A DNA stretch of 64,000 bases from Dyadobacter sp. CY343 (GCF_021390335.1 NZ_JAJUXK010000001.1:1302001-1366000); one strand, 5' to 3'; counted from the stretch's first letter, positions 43,756-52,896 are shown. Numbers and translations: made by a program. The notes: generated by a model from the sequence alone, not told the origin.

Positions 43756-44931
43756 TTAAGCGTTTTCACTTTGCGCCTGCACGGTCAGGATTTCAGATTC
43801 GACTTTATTGATCCGGCTGATATGTGCTCTGGTCGCCTTATTTCTCGCAAACCACAGATACAAACCACTTCCCAATATCACGATCGTCGCGATATCGAAC
43901 AGCGCCCAGATGATTTTCATCGGTAACCCACCGTAATCGCCGAAATGGAGCGGCTGCGAGATAAACAATGCATTTACATACCAGGGCATATCGCGCAGGT
44001 CGGTCAGCCCGCCTTTGCTTGCGTCGATCAACGCAGGTTTGATAATCCGTTTGGTTAGGGGCGTTTTGCCTTTTACAAACACTGCGTAATGATGCTGGCT
44101 GGAAAAGGGCGTTCCGGGATAAGCGATGAGCGACGGTTCCATGTCGGGTGCGGCCTGTTTGGTGAGTGCCACAGCCTGGTCAAGTGAGCTGAGCTTGCCG
44201 GTAAGCGGTTTTGCATCTTTATAAGGCGCTGTCATTTCAGAAAGCTGGCCTGTTTGCCAAAGTCCCAGCACGATTTCCGAGGCTGTATTAATAACCCCGG
44301 TGAAGCCTACCACAACGCCCCAGACGACCGTGACCACTCCGAGCAGATTGTGCAAATCCAGCCATTTCAGTCGGGTCGAACGTTCCGTGCGGACCATTCC
44401 GAAATCAAACCTTTTCATGATCGGACCATACAACATAATGCCCGAAACGATTGCCGCGATAAACAACAGGCCCATTAATCCCAGGAAAAGCTTGCCGCCG
44501 ATTCCCATGAACATATCGACGTGCATTTGAAACATAATGTACATGAAGCCTTCCTGGTAGTTTGGTTCTTCCAATACTTCGGCCGTGTGATCGTCCATGA
44601 TCACCGTCGTGTAGTTTTCGGGCGCCGCATTGATAGAGTCGGAAAGACTGAATGCGGTGGTATTCGGCTCGTGCTCGTCCCAGTAAATGTAACGGATAAC
44701 CTTCGTAGGGTACTTGGCCAATGCATTTTCAGCCAATTTGTCCATACTCGCAACCGGTGTTCCGGCCGGGACCTGCTTTGCCAGATGCGGCTTTCCTTCC
44801 AGTTCCTCAATCTCTTCGTGAAAGATCAGCGGAAGGCCGGTAATGCAGAGCATCAGCAGGAAAGCTGTGCATATCAGGCTCGTCCATTTGTGGATATGGA
44901 ACCAGGTCTGGATTTTTTTTACAGAGCTCAT
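43756..44931 (-). CDS. PepSY-associated transmembrane protein (XusC-like, iron reductase/uptake)
   Basis: This 391-residue inner membrane protein is of the PepSY-TM (PiuB) family. The first helix is at about 17-36, preceded by FHIHKWTSLIC. Periplasmic PepSY regions follow (VIRYIYWDEHEPNT; AVALTKQAAPDMEP). Three more helices are at about 155-175, 198-220 and 335-360. Histidines near the helices (HKW, HVDM, DLHNLLG) are the usual candidates for heme or metal electron transfer. In Bacteroides xenosiderophore uptake, the third component XusC is of this type. It lies 34 bp after the DUF4374 lipoprotein gene in the same operon. Confidence 0.88.
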   Translation of the reverse strand: MSSVKKIQTWFHIHKWTSLICTAFLLMLCITGLPLIFHEEIEELEGKPHLAKQVPAGTPVASMDKLAENALAKYPTKVIRYIYWDEHEPNTTAFSLSDSINAAPENYTTVIMDDHTAEVLEEPNYQEGFMYIMFQMHVDMFMGIGGKLFLGLMGLLFIAAIVSGIMLYGPIMKRFDFGMVRTERSTRLKWLDLHNLLGVVTVVWGVVVGFTGVINTASEIVLGLWQTGQLSEMTAPYKDAKPLTGKLSSLDQAVALTKQAAPDMEPSLIAYPGTPFSSQHHYAVFVKGKTPLTKRIIKPALIDASKGGLTDLRDMPWYVNALFISQPLHFGDYGGLPMKIIWALFDIATIVILGSGLYLWFARNKATRAHISRINKVESEILTVQAQSENA

Positions 44932-44965
44932 ACTTCGAAAGGTTATCCGTTAAATTATAAGTCAA

Positions 44966-46186
44966 TTACTCACTAATCCGGGCAAAACCTTCGATCGTGC
45001 CGTCGTGGTCTACCTTAAATACAGATGTTGCCTTGTTGCCGTCTACCATATAATATCCGTCTTCATTAACAGTGACAACAGTTCCATTCGCCGTGGTATT
45101 ACGCACCCAAAGGTATACTTTGCCGTCAATTTCCGTGATCGCCTGTTCATTGGCATACGCGTAATCGTGTAGCGGCATGCCCTCGATTTTAGTCGATTGC
45201 TTCGTTGCAAAATCATAAACGAAGTATTCGAAAATACTCAAGGTAAGATTTGTATAGTCCGTTTTTAAAGGCGTTGTAGCGATTTCATAATACAACTTTC
45301 CACCTTTGATCAGGGCCATCACCACCGAGTTGCCATTTGGTGTAGTGAGTATCCACTCTTTGTCAAAATCAGTTTCTCCCTTTTTGATACGAATGATCGA
45401 CGACTTTTCGAACGCCATCTTACCCAGTCCGGTCGCATAAAAATACAATGCACCGTCGTCGCCGACAGACCACATTTTGTTACCCGACGATCCCCAGCCA
45501 AGACTTCTGAAACCATCATATTTGATCGTTTTTTCGTATTTATCAGTCGCAATATCAATAACAGCTACTTCGATCGTATTGTACAGATCGTCACCGTAGC
45601 CGGCACCAGCGGTTGTTCCGTAAGTGATACCCGCGTAAAGTTTACCTTCCTTGGCCGCTAACGTATGCTGACCAACCGACTGGAATTCAACTCCTACTTT
45701 TTTCAGACTCGAAAGGTCAATTTCGCCTGTGCGCAGCATCGTGGTAGGGTTGAATTTTTGCAGTTTCAATGTCCCGCGTGTCAGGTCCAGGTAATAGCCG
45801 CTGGTTTCGCTGAGTATTAGAAATTGGGTCGATCCTGCGATAAAACCTTCGTCTCTCATGCTTCCGTCTGCATTGACCGTAAATTTCTGCAAACCCTCAT
45901 CTCCGGCTGCATTGGTACGATTGAAAACCCATTTCCCGAACGTCCGGAAACCAAATGCGGTTTTCAGGCCCAAAGTTTTTTCATTTGTAGAATTCACCGT
46001 ACCAGAAGGAATACCCGGGAGACCGGTCAGGTAACCGTCGCCGAAACGGGAAACGTTGGTCATCAGGACAAACTTGTTATTATCCTTAGGTCCAGGCGTT
46101 TCGCCACCATTATCGTCGGAACAGCCAGCCAGCGCGGCAACAGCAAAAAGGAGAGAAAGAAACTTAAAACGAGATTTCATAAACAT
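44966..46186 (-). CDS. DUF4374-type lipoprotein (XusB-like siderophore-binding candidate)
   Basis: This is a 406-residue lipoprotein with lipobox AGC (Cys22; or Cys20 if the start is the second ATG at 46180). The mature protein is predicted to be a beta-propeller (GKLYAGITYGT, GGKLYYEIATTP, GKVYLWVRNTT). The segment KFVLMTNVSRFGDGYLTG is characteristic of DUF4374 proteins. DUF4374 includes, to my knowledge, XusB, the surface lipoprotein that binds siderophores in Bacteroides. It lies between the TonB receptor (24 bp) and the PepSY gene (34 bp), the same order as xusA-xusB-xusC. The ligand is not known. Confidence 0.85.
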   Translation of the reverse strand: MFMKSRFKFLSLLFAVAALAGCSDDNGGETPGPKDNNKFVLMTNVSRFGDGYLTGLPGIPSGTVNSTNEKTLGLKTAFGFRTFGKWVFNRTNAAGDEGLQKFTVNADGSMRDEGFIAGSTQFLILSETSGYYLDLTRGTLKLQKFNPTTMLRTGEIDLSSLKKVGVEFQSVGQHTLAAKEGKLYAGITYGTTAGAGYGDDLYNTIEVAVIDIATDKYEKTIKYDGFRSLGWGSSGNKMWSVGDDGALYFYATGLGKMAFEKSSIIRIKKGETDFDKEWILTTPNGNSVVMALIKGGKLYYEIATTPLKTDYTNLTLSIFEYFVYDFATKQSTKIEGMPLHDYAYANEQAITEIDGKVYLWVRNTTANGTVVTVNEDGYYMVDGNKATSVFKVDHDGTIEGFARISE

Positions 46187-46210
46187 GAATTGATTTGTAA
46201 AAACTATATT

Positions 46211-48598
46211 TTATTTGAGGGTATAATTGACTTTGAAATGCAAACTGCGGCCTGCGTTCTGAATGCGGAAATTGTCGTAAACGCGTGCATTCAGGAAGTT
46301 TTTGGCTTGGAAACCGATAGAAAAGCGATCGCCTGCAGGACTATAAGTGAAACCGGCAGAATGCAATCCCTGGTCCGGGATAATGTTGGGTGCATCGAAT
46401 TTGGCACGTCCCCACAGTCCCATAAAACCGTCGGGTTCCAGCGATTTAGGCACGTAATCGAGATAATATTCCCGCACAAATGTGAAGTAATAATAGAGAT
46501 TGAGCTTACCGCGACCGATGTTGCTGAGCGTACTGTTCAATCCCAGATTGGCAAAGAAATAAGGTGTATTACGCAGCCTCGATTTCTCTTTCAGCCGGTT
46601 TCCGGTGTCGAAAAGGCGGAAATCCTGGTAGGTGAAATTCCCATTTGCGCGCAGCCAGCGGGTTAGTGAAACGCTCAGGTCAGTTTCGAAACCCAGCCCT
46701 TTTACACTTTCCACATTTTGGTTTTGGGTAAATAAAAAGTCGATCGGCATGCGGAGGATCAGGTCTCTCGTGATCCTGTAAAATGAGTTTACTTCCAAAC
46801 TGTAAGCATTTCTTCTTTCGGTGCGGAAGCCGAGATTGATATTGGTGCTTTTTTCAGGTTTTAACAGAAAATTGGAGCGATGAAAATTGCCGTCGCCAAA
46901 CATCTCGTCCTGCTCGGGAAGCCGGGTAGCAGCCTCGGCCGAAAACCTGAAAAATGTGTTGGGTGTCAATGCAAATTTCAGCGCCTCTGCAATGCCAAAG
47001 CTATTCTCCGACGTTGCCCGGTGCGCGCCCAATGCCGTTCCGTATATATCAACATTGATAGTGGAAGTGTTATAGTGGAAAAACTTGGCGATGAGATTGT
47101 TGGTTAACCTCTCATTCAAAAAAGTAGACTGGATACCCGCCGCTGCAACGACTTTGTAGTACTTCGCCGGAAGCGACAAAATATCCTCACCGGTTTGCGG
47201 CAACTTCAGGCCAAATGGATCGCGACCGCTGCGGCCGATATTCGTTGAAACCACATTCACTTCGGCGAGATGGTTTTGGCTTATCCTGTAACCCAAATGC
47301 GTGCGGGAAGTGAAATAGGAAAATTTAATATCCGACAACGATCCCTGCATGGAAATTTCACCATTACGCGACGGGCTCGGAATAAATTTGCCGTACCAAT
47401 CGTACGTGCCTTTCGCCGTATCTACCTGCGCGGTATTAATATTGCTCACGGTCAAAAACTGGTCAATACCCAGCTTTCCGAAGTTTTTCCGGTAACGAAG
47501 TGTCGGTATCACCGAATGCTGCCTGCTCACCGAAGCGCCAAAAGGTTGTGACATGGAAGCGCCGTACTGGTTTTGGCGATCGATCTGAAACCAGGTCACA
47601 CCCACGCGCAGCTCGTCCACCCATTTCAGGTTGGTCAACCCGCCGTAAGCTTCGGTATAAAAGTTGGTAAATTGATTGTGGAACAAACGAACAGTTGCAG
47701 GCGTTCGTGCGGCTGTTTCCTGGTCGGTAACAATTACATCAACCTTATAATTGTTGTCTGATCTGTTTAGAAATGCATCTGCGCCCACGAAGAGGTGGCG
47801 CGTGGTATCGGTATATAATGCATTTAAAGACGCACGGTGCGTGTTAAACGAGGCAATTTCGTAAGAAGCTTCTGCGTAGCGATGGAGTGATTTTTTGGTC
47901 ACCATATTCACCGCGCCGCCCAATGCGTCTGCCCCTAATGCTGTGGGCAAAACGCCTTTATAAACCTCCACACGTTCGAGCATATTCACCGGCACGAGCG
48001 AAATGTTGTATCCCGCGCCCAGGTAATCGAGCGGGATACCGTCGCGGAAATTCTTGATCGCGCGATCCTGAAAACCGTTCATCATCAATCCCGCATTCGA
48101 ACCGAGCCCGCCCGTTTGCCGGATGCGGATACCAGCCGACCTGTTCATCAGTTCCACCAGCGTAGAAGGTTGTTCCTGCACCGCTTTTGTGTTAATGATT
48201 TCGGCTTTAATCGGTTGCAGTCGAGCCTGCTGCGTCTCTGTTTTGCCGGTTACCTGCACCTCCGAAAGCTGGGTATGGTCGTCTTCCAGCGTGAGAACCA
48301 ATTCTTTTCTGCGTATATCCCTTTGCGAAATGGTTTGGATGAGTTTTTTGAAGCCGATATATTGAATATGGATCGTGTAAGATTCTCTGGCTGGGGCAGC
48401 GATCAGAAATTGGCCGCTGCTGTCTGTCAACGCACTTTTTTCCAAACCTTGCAGCATTACTGCGGCACCGGTCAGCAGTTCGCCGCGGCTGTCTTTCAGA
48501 GTTCCGCGCACGATCCGGGCTTCCTGGGCGTACGTATTTATTTGATTTAAAATCAGGTAGTTTATTAAAATGCAGAAGAGGAGTCGAATTCTTGTCAA
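46211..48598 (-). CDS. TonB-dependent siderophore-type outer membrane receptor (XusA-like)
   Basis: This is a 795-residue TonB-dependent receptor. It has a signal peptide (about 1-24), a carboxypeptidase-regulatory-like domain (about 28-110), a plug (LVELMNRSAGIRIRQTGG, NGFQDRAIKNFRDGIPL) and a 22-strand-type barrel ending HFKVNYTLK. It is shorter than SusC proteins and has no SusD partner; instead, a DUF4374 lipoprotein follows 24 bp downstream. The start appears to be TTG at 48598, because no ATG or GTG precedes the signal peptide in a sensible place. An AraC-family gene is divergent, with 112 bp between. Import of an iron-siderophore complex is the likely role. Confidence 0.9.
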   Translation of the reverse strand: MTRIRLLFCILINYLILNQINTYAQEARIVRGTLKDSRGELLTGAAVMLQGLEKSALTDSSGQFLIAAPARESYTIHIQYIGFKKLIQTISQRDIRRKELVLTLEDDHTQLSEVQVTGKTETQQARLQPIKAEIINTKAVQEQPSTLVELMNRSAGIRIRQTGGLGSNAGLMMNGFQDRAIKNFRDGIPLDYLGAGYNISLVPVNMLERVEVYKGVLPTALGADALGGAVNMVTKKSLHRYAEASYEIASFNTHRASLNALYTDTTRHLFVGADAFLNRSDNNYKVDVIVTDQETAARTPATVRLFHNQFTNFYTEAYGGLTNLKWVDELRVGVTWFQIDRQNQYGASMSQPFGASVSRQHSVIPTLRYRKNFGKLGIDQFLTVSNINTAQVDTAKGTYDWYGKFIPSPSRNGEISMQGSLSDIKFSYFTSRTHLGYRISQNHLAEVNVVSTNIGRSGRDPFGLKLPQTGEDILSLPAKYYKVVAAAGIQSTFLNERLTNNLIAKFFHYNTSTINVDIYGTALGAHRATSENSFGIAEALKFALTPNTFFRFSAEAATRLPEQDEMFGDGNFHRSNFLLKPEKSTNINLGFRTERRNAYSLEVNSFYRITRDLILRMPIDFLFTQNQNVESVKGLGFETDLSVSLTRWLRANGNFTYQDFRLFDTGNRLKEKSRLRNTPYFFANLGLNSTLSNIGRGKLNLYYYFTFVREYYLDYVPKSLEPDGFMGLWGRAKFDAPNIIPDQGLHSAGFTYSPAGDRFSIGFQAKNFLNARVYDNFRIQNAGRSLHFKVNYTLK

Positions 48599-48638
48599 AT
48601 CTGTATAGTTTTGTTATTAAGACTGTTTAAAAATAATG

Positions 48639-48646
48639 CAAAAGTA
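48639..48646 (-). promoter_or_regulatory. Possible Bacteroidota -7 box of the TonB receptor operon
   Basis: On the minus strand this reads TACTTTTG, a match to the Bacteroidota -7 consensus TAnnTTTG. It lies about 40 bases upstream of the receptor's TTG start. I do not see a well-placed -33 TTG, so activation by the divergent AraC-type regulator would make sense. An opposite-strand match (TAGTTTTG at 48606-48613) could serve the regulator gene. Confidence 0.35.
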
Positions 48647-48710
48647 AGGGTATCCCTTCCGCTGGGTTAACGCCAAAAGCAGTATTAATGCCGCCAAAAA
48701 CAGGAGTTCG

Positions 48711-49709
48711 ATGAAAGTTGTATTTAAATCCGAAGATTTCGCCGAGCTCAACCACGTGAGAGAGTTTGATGAAGGGTTTGAAGTGCGTGACAAATCGCAG
48801 ATCAGGGAGGTGAGGGAAGAGTTTAATCACGAGGGAATGAATACCCGCACTCACCGGATATATTGTCCCGGCATGATCGTTTCAATGATCGAAGGTTCAT
48901 TGGAAAAAGACCTCGTACACTTGCTGGAAAGCGATTTTCCTTATCTTCAAATGCATTTCGAGCTTTCGTCGACCGGCTGCCTGTATCACCCGCAAGCCAG
49001 AGCGGAGATCGATACGGTGATTTACAATGGATCTCACTCGCTGCTTTTTTATCCGTCGCTGAAAGGCAGGCTAAACTATCTCAAAAAGCCGCTCTCGCAA
49101 AGTGTGGAAATTGAACTTTCGCTGGATTTCCTCAGGCGCATCTTCAATAATGACCTTGAAGTACTCGAAGAATTTGGCAGGAATATCGAGAAAAATCATC
49201 CTGCGATCATGGGCGGACAGAGCTTTCCTATTACATCGGCAATGCGGCAGATCCTGGGACAGATCCGGGATTGCCAGTTTTCCGGCCAGTTGAAAAGGCT
49301 GTTTGTAGAAGCAAAAGTGATCGAGCTGCTCACTATCCAGATCAGTCAGATCAATGCGATCGAAGACAAGCGGAAAGTGCTAAAAAAGACGGATGTTGAC
49401 AAGCTGCATGAGATTAAAGAGCTGTTGCTGAGGAATATGTACGACCCTTTTTCAATCGAAGAACTTTCTCGCCTGGCCGGAATCAACCGGACTAAATTAC
49501 AGGAAGGGTTTCGCCAGCTTTTCGGCACCACGATCTTCGGCTACATCACCGATTCGCGGCTGGACGAAGCGCATAAACTGCTGGCTGAAAATAAATTCGG
49601 TGCCACGATAGCCGAGATTTCAGCTATTTCGGGCTATAAGAACCCACAGCATTTCACCGCCGCATTCAAACGAAAGTTCGGATACCTGCCCAAAGACCTT
49701 CGCAAATAG
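48711..49709 (+). CDS. AraC-family transcriptional regulator, divergent from siderophore operon
   Basis: This 332-residue regulator has a C-terminal double helix-turn-helix of the AraC type (about 235-330: FSIEELSRLAGINRTKLQEGF, and TIAEISAISGYKNPQHFTAAF). The N-terminal ~200 residues form a sensor domain like that of PchR-type regulators of iron-siderophore uptake (RIYCPGMIVSMIEGS). It is divergent from the TonB receptor operon. It therefore probably activates that operon when its siderophore ligand is present. The ligand is not evident. Confidence 0.9.
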   Translation: MKVVFKSEDFAELNHVREFDEGFEVRDKSQIREVREEFNHEGMNTRTHRIYCPGMIVSMIEGSLEKDLVHLLESDFPYLQMHFELSSTGCLYHPQARAEIDTVIYNGSHSLLFYPSLKGRLNYLKKPLSQSVEIELSLDFLRRIFNNDLEVLEEFGRNIEKNHPAIMGGQSFPITSAMRQILGQIRDCQFSGQLKRLFVEAKVIELLTIQISQINAIEDKRKVLKKTDVDKLHEIKELLLRNMYDPFSIEELSRLAGINRTKLQEGFRQLFGTTIFGYITDSRLDEAHKLLAENKFGATIAEISAISGYKNPQHFTAAFKRKFGYLPKDLRK

Positions 49710-49827
49710 TTTAGGAGAATCAGGAGCCTCAGTATACACCCGGCTACTTGCCGCTTGATTTTGTAATATACGTTGTTTTATTTTTCAGATTCTAAGGTTA
49801 TATTTCTCCTGATTATCAGCCTACTCT

Positions 49828-50113
49828 ATGAAAAAACTTTTGCTTGCCTCGTTCATTCTCCTATTTATCGCCTGTAAAGAAAACAAGGTCGATATTCCGG
49901 ATAAAAATATGGAGCCGATTGGTGTTGATCCATGACTTCAAGATTACGCTGACCCACACCGGAACTCTTACCCATATTTTCGACGCAGCTATTTCATTTT
50001 ACCGGTTCAATATTACTAAGTTACCGGCCGGCAAATACGAAGCTTATTCCGTTGTAGGCGAGGAAGCGCCGACGATGACTGAAAAATATTATCAGATCCT
50101 CCACATTCAATAG
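49828..50113 (+). pseudogene. Decayed paralogue of the downstream lipoprotein (internal deletion and frameshift)
   Basis: The ATG at 49828 opens a lipoprotein signal (MKKLLLASFILLFIAC, Cys16) whose frame stops at 49935 after 35 codons. From about 49937, a frame shifted by one base encodes FYRFNITKLPAGKYEAYSVV and more. This matches the C-terminus of the next gene (FDQYTIPKEVPNGEYEIYSA). The N-terminus also matches that gene's signal (MKKLLPVFLILFLGC). The whole is therefore a tandem copy that has lost about 1 kb of its middle and its reading frame. It may still yield a short lipopeptide, but no function is likely. Confidence 0.8.
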
Positions 50114-50129
50114 CCAATAGCCTGAAACG

Positions 50130-51446
50130 ATGAAAAAGCTCTTACCAGTGTTTTTGATACTATTTCTGGGTTGTAAAAAGGAAGAGTTTACGCTGGCTCC
50201 GGTTGTGAGTTATGTTGATTTTTCTATCAAGGAATTGCGGATCGCCGGGGTTCCGGATGGGAATATCAAGTTTGGAGGGACTTCCATTTTCGTTACACTG
50301 CCAGCCGATTATCCCCATGGGAATGTTCTTAAAGTAGCGATCAAAACCAATCGGGATTTCGTAGTCGAAACAGATTTGAGCAACGGCATCAACTTTGAGG
50401 CAAAAGATGTTTTGCTTTCGGTTGCGAGCCCGACTTTCAGCAATGCATCCTTTCGAATGTTTGTGAGACCGACGGCTCCATTGAAGGTAATCCCACAGGG
50501 AGCTCGTGATGTTACAGTCGGCGCAGAGGCTTATGTAAGTTTGGCTTTTCAAAATTTAGGGACTATATCACCACACGGTGCAGACTACGTGACACGAGAT
50601 AAATTGAAGGTTACCCTGAAAAACGCAGCAAGTGGTGACACAATTGTGCTTGAAAAATACCAGGTGGGTCACGATTCGCTGGATCGCGGGATTGTGATGC
50701 TCAATCTGCCGGTAACTGCCTCGGCCGGCAAATATGAAGCGGAGGTTCAGTGGGGGAATCGTTTGGCAAAGGTTCCGTATCCTATCAACATTAAATACGG
50801 TAAGCTTGCATTGGATGCGAAACGCTGGTCATTCGATCGTAGCAAAACAGATAAGATATTGGTTTCAGGATATAATATTTATCCAGACAGTAAATATGAG
50901 ATATTGATCGAGAACGATTTCATGCCGCTAAGGAGATACCAACTTACCCGAGACAGTTACAATTTATTAAGTCTCAAATTGCCCGGCGAGATCAAGTCTG
51001 GCAATTACAAAGCGCAGATTCTGGTTGATAATAAACCTTATCATGTTTCAACTTATGAGGGTGATCCGGCGACAAATCTGTTGATCAACTCTTCCGAAAA
51101 CCAGCCCGTCATTTCCTTTGTTTCTCAGCCATCGCTATTGATATCCAGCGGGTGCAATTATTACAAACCGACGAATACCATATCCCGAACACAGGATATT
51201 GTCAGTAAAAGCTGGGCGGCTGGGGAAAGCGATATCAAGTTGAAATTGGTAAACAGGGCGACCAGGAAGGCGTTTTTGTTGACCAGCAATAACCCCAGAT
51301 TTAATGTTATGTGTTTCGGCCCCACATTCGACCAGTACACAATACCAAAAGAAGTGCCAAATGGAGAATATGAAATTTACTCAGCTGTGGAATCCGCGCC
51401 GGTACGGACTAGCGAGCCGCTGGGTCAGATCATTACAATTAAATAA
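50130..51446 (+). CDS. Lipoprotein of unknown function, intact copy of a tandem pair
   Basis: This 438-residue protein has a lipoprotein signal ending LFLGC (Cys15). The mature part consists of several immunoglobulin-like beta domains of about 90 residues (for example VTVGAEAYVSLAFQNLG, GKYEAEVQWGNRLAKVPYPI, GNYKAQILVDNKPY, NGEYEIYSAVESAPV). These end in similar G-x-Y-x-A strands, which suggests internal repeats. I recognise no catalytic or binding motif. A decayed copy lies directly upstream, so the gene has undergone tandem duplication. A surface or periplasmic binding role is plausible. Confidence 0.78.
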   Translation: MKKLLPVFLILFLGCKKEEFTLAPVVSYVDFSIKELRIAGVPDGNIKFGGTSIFVTLPADYPHGNVLKVAIKTNRDFVVETDLSNGINFEAKDVLLSVASPTFSNASFRMFVRPTAPLKVIPQGARDVTVGAEAYVSLAFQNLGTISPHGADYVTRDKLKVTLKNAASGDTIVLEKYQVGHDSLDRGIVMLNLPVTASAGKYEAEVQWGNRLAKVPYPINIKYGKLALDAKRWSFDRSKTDKILVSGYNIYPDSKYEILIENDFMPLRRYQLTRDSYNLLSLKLPGEIKSGNYKAQILVDNKPYHVSTYEGDPATNLLINSSENQPVISFVSQPSLLISSGCNYYKPTNTISRTQDIVSKSWAAGESDIKLKLVNRATRKAFLLTSNNPRFNVMCFGPTFDQYTIPKEVPNGEYEIYSAVESAPVRTSEPLGQIITIK

Positions 51447-51458
51447 GTCTTCTGCAAA

Positions 51459-51812
51459 ATGGCAAAATCAAAGTCTCAGACAATCGACGAATACATCTCG
51501 ACTTTCCCAGAGGAGGTAGCTGAAAAGCTGGAACAGATCAGACAGATAATCCGCGAAGTTGCTCCCGATGCAGAGGAGACTATTTCCTACGATATGCCGA
51601 CATTCAATTTGAACGGAGGCTACCTGATCTATTTTGCCGGATGGAAAAAGCATATTGCATTGTATCCGATTTCGGTACAGTTGGCCAAAACGTTGAAAGA
51701 GGAGCTGTCGGGCTATAAAGGGACGAAAGGATCAGTGCATTTCCCATTGGATAAGCCACTGCCGCTCGATCTGATCCGGAAAATCGTGGCGCTCCGGTTA
51801 GCGGAACAATAA
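51459..51812 (+). CDS. DUF1801 / YdhG-like small protein
   Basis: This 117-residue cytoplasmic protein is of the DUF1801 (YdhG/Fra-like) family. The N-terminal helix pattern TIDEYISTFPEEVAEKLEQIRQIIREVAPDAEE and the motif ISYDMPTFNLNG are diagnostic. The C-terminal part FPLDKPLPLDLIRKIVALRL is also typical. The family includes YdhG and a proposed iron chaperone (Fra) in Bacillus; in most bacteria the role is open. It starts 12 bp after the lipoprotein gene and converges with the RES toxin gene. Confidence 0.9.
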   Translation: MAKSKSQTIDEYISTFPEEVAEKLEQIRQIIREVAPDAEETISYDMPTFNLNGGYLIYFAGWKKHIALYPISVQLAKTLKEELSGYKGTKGSVHFPLDKPLPLDLIRKIVALRLAEQ

Positions 51813-51817
51813 GATGT

Positions 51818-52294
51818 TTATGCTTTTTTAGAATAGTTTTTCAGTATTTCTTCAATGCGCGGGTCGGGGACCAGGTCAGTGACCGCCAAAATTTTCACCC
51901 TATTAAACTCTGGATGCAGCGTATTGATCACATAATTATAAGCTTCGGGCATTACAGCAGAAGGTACCTGTAAAACAAGGGATTGCAGCATCCGAAACCA
52001 GTGATCGCCCACTGGCTGGCATCCTGAATAATCATAAGGATCTCGCCAAGCTGACCCCAGATCGTACATATTCACGGTTTTAAGTGAAAACGGCTCCGGC
52101 ACTTCGAGAAACATGATCTTGAAATCTCTATTAAACCCGACACCCTGTCTTCTGAAAAAATTTTCTAGTAGTGCGAGGGGGATAGATTCAGAGGCATAGA
52201 TTACTTTGCTGCCTTCCCTGTTCCACCGGCCTGCGACGCCCGAAGCCAAAAGATTTGAGCTGTAAACCCGGTGCACAATTCTGTAAACAAGCAT
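51818..52294 (-). CDS. RES-domain toxin (NAD+ phosphorylase family)
   Basis: This is the toxin of a type II RES-Xre module, 158 residues from the ATG at 52294. I chose that start because it lies one base after the antitoxin stop (TGATATG) and opens with the family N-terminus MLVYRIVHRVYSS. The RES core is seen as GVAGRWNREGSKVIYASES (about 19-37), with the conserved Arg and Tyr, then the helix LALLENFF and later ESFAVMPEAYNYVIN-like strands. RES toxins degrade NAD+ by phosphorolysis or hydrolysis and stop growth. Its activity is held in check by the upstream Xre antitoxin. Confidence 0.92.
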   Translation of the reverse strand: MLVYRIVHRVYSSNLLASGVAGRWNREGSKVIYASESIPLALLENFFRRQGVGFNRDFKIMFLEVPEPFSLKTVNMYDLGSAWRDPYDYSGCQPVGDHWFRMLQSLVLQVPSAVMPEAYNYVINTLHPEFNRVKILAVTDLVPDPRIEEILKNYSKKA

Positions 52295-52295
52295 A

Positions 52296-52718
52296 TCAGG
52301 CAGGATATCCCTGAGCCAGACGATCCAGCTCCGCGCTGATAAACCCGACACCTCCGCTGGTGGTTAGCCAGCTCACCGGCTTCTCGGCCGAGTTCCAGGA
52401 AGGCTTCGCCAGCCAGTAATTAAACTCACTCGTATTCCCGAAAAGGAGCTCCCCCTTTTCATAAAGTGCTATCAATTTTAATAAATGCTCTCCCTGAGGA
52501 GCGTCCAGGTTCTTGCCGGCTTCGCTGTAATTGCTGATTGTTCTTGAAGACAGATTGATCATAGCTGCTAAGTTTTTTTCGGGCATTTTAATCGCTTCTG
52601 CAAACTCATAAAATACTTTCGTGTGTACACCCTTACGCGCTAAAACGATAATCGCGAAATCGCTTGATAAGTCAAGATCACTGAATATTGTTCCGACGCT
52701 TTTCATTTCCTTTTTCAT
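52296..52718 (-). CDS. Xre/MbcA/ParS-family antitoxin of the RES module
   Basis: This 140-residue antitoxin has an Xre-type helix-turn-helix (about 25-70: SDFAIIVLARKGVHTKVFYEFAEAI and then LAAMINLSSRTISNYSEAGK). A C-terminal toxin-binding domain follows (GNTSEFNYWLAKPSWNSAEKP). It is translated just before the toxin, with one base between stop and start, the usual order for RES-Xre pairs. ATG codons at 52718 and 52706 can both start it. A -7-like TACATTTG lies at 52730-52737 on the minus strand, where the antitoxin-toxin complex could repress its own promoter. Confidence 0.92.
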   Translation of the reverse strand: MKKEMKSVGTIFSDLDLSSDFAIIVLARKGVHTKVFYEFAEAIKMPEKNLAAMINLSSRTISNYSEAGKNLDAPQGEHLLKLIALYEKGELLFGNTSEFNYWLAKPSWNSAEKPVSWLTTSGGVGFISAELDRLAQGYPA

Positions 52719-52729
52719 TGTTGAGTACC

Positions 52730-52737
52730 CAAATGTA
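52730..52737 (-). promoter_or_regulatory. Possible -7 promoter box of the RES-Xre module
   Basis: The minus strand reads TACATTTG, fitting TAnnTTTG. It lies 11 bases upstream of the first antitoxin ATG and 23 upstream of the second, which would give a short leader. No clear -33 TTG is found. Confidence 0.35.
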
Positions 52738-52896
52738 TGGAATTTTTTCTGATTTGAAAATGAATTTTTTCAACTATATTTTTTCGGAACTGTCATAATT
52801 TGATCCAGCTGGGATACGAAATGCGCATAAGTAAATTAGTAATCGAGCTTTCTTTTGATTTTATCCCCAAGATATTCCTAACCTAATTGCCAGTTT

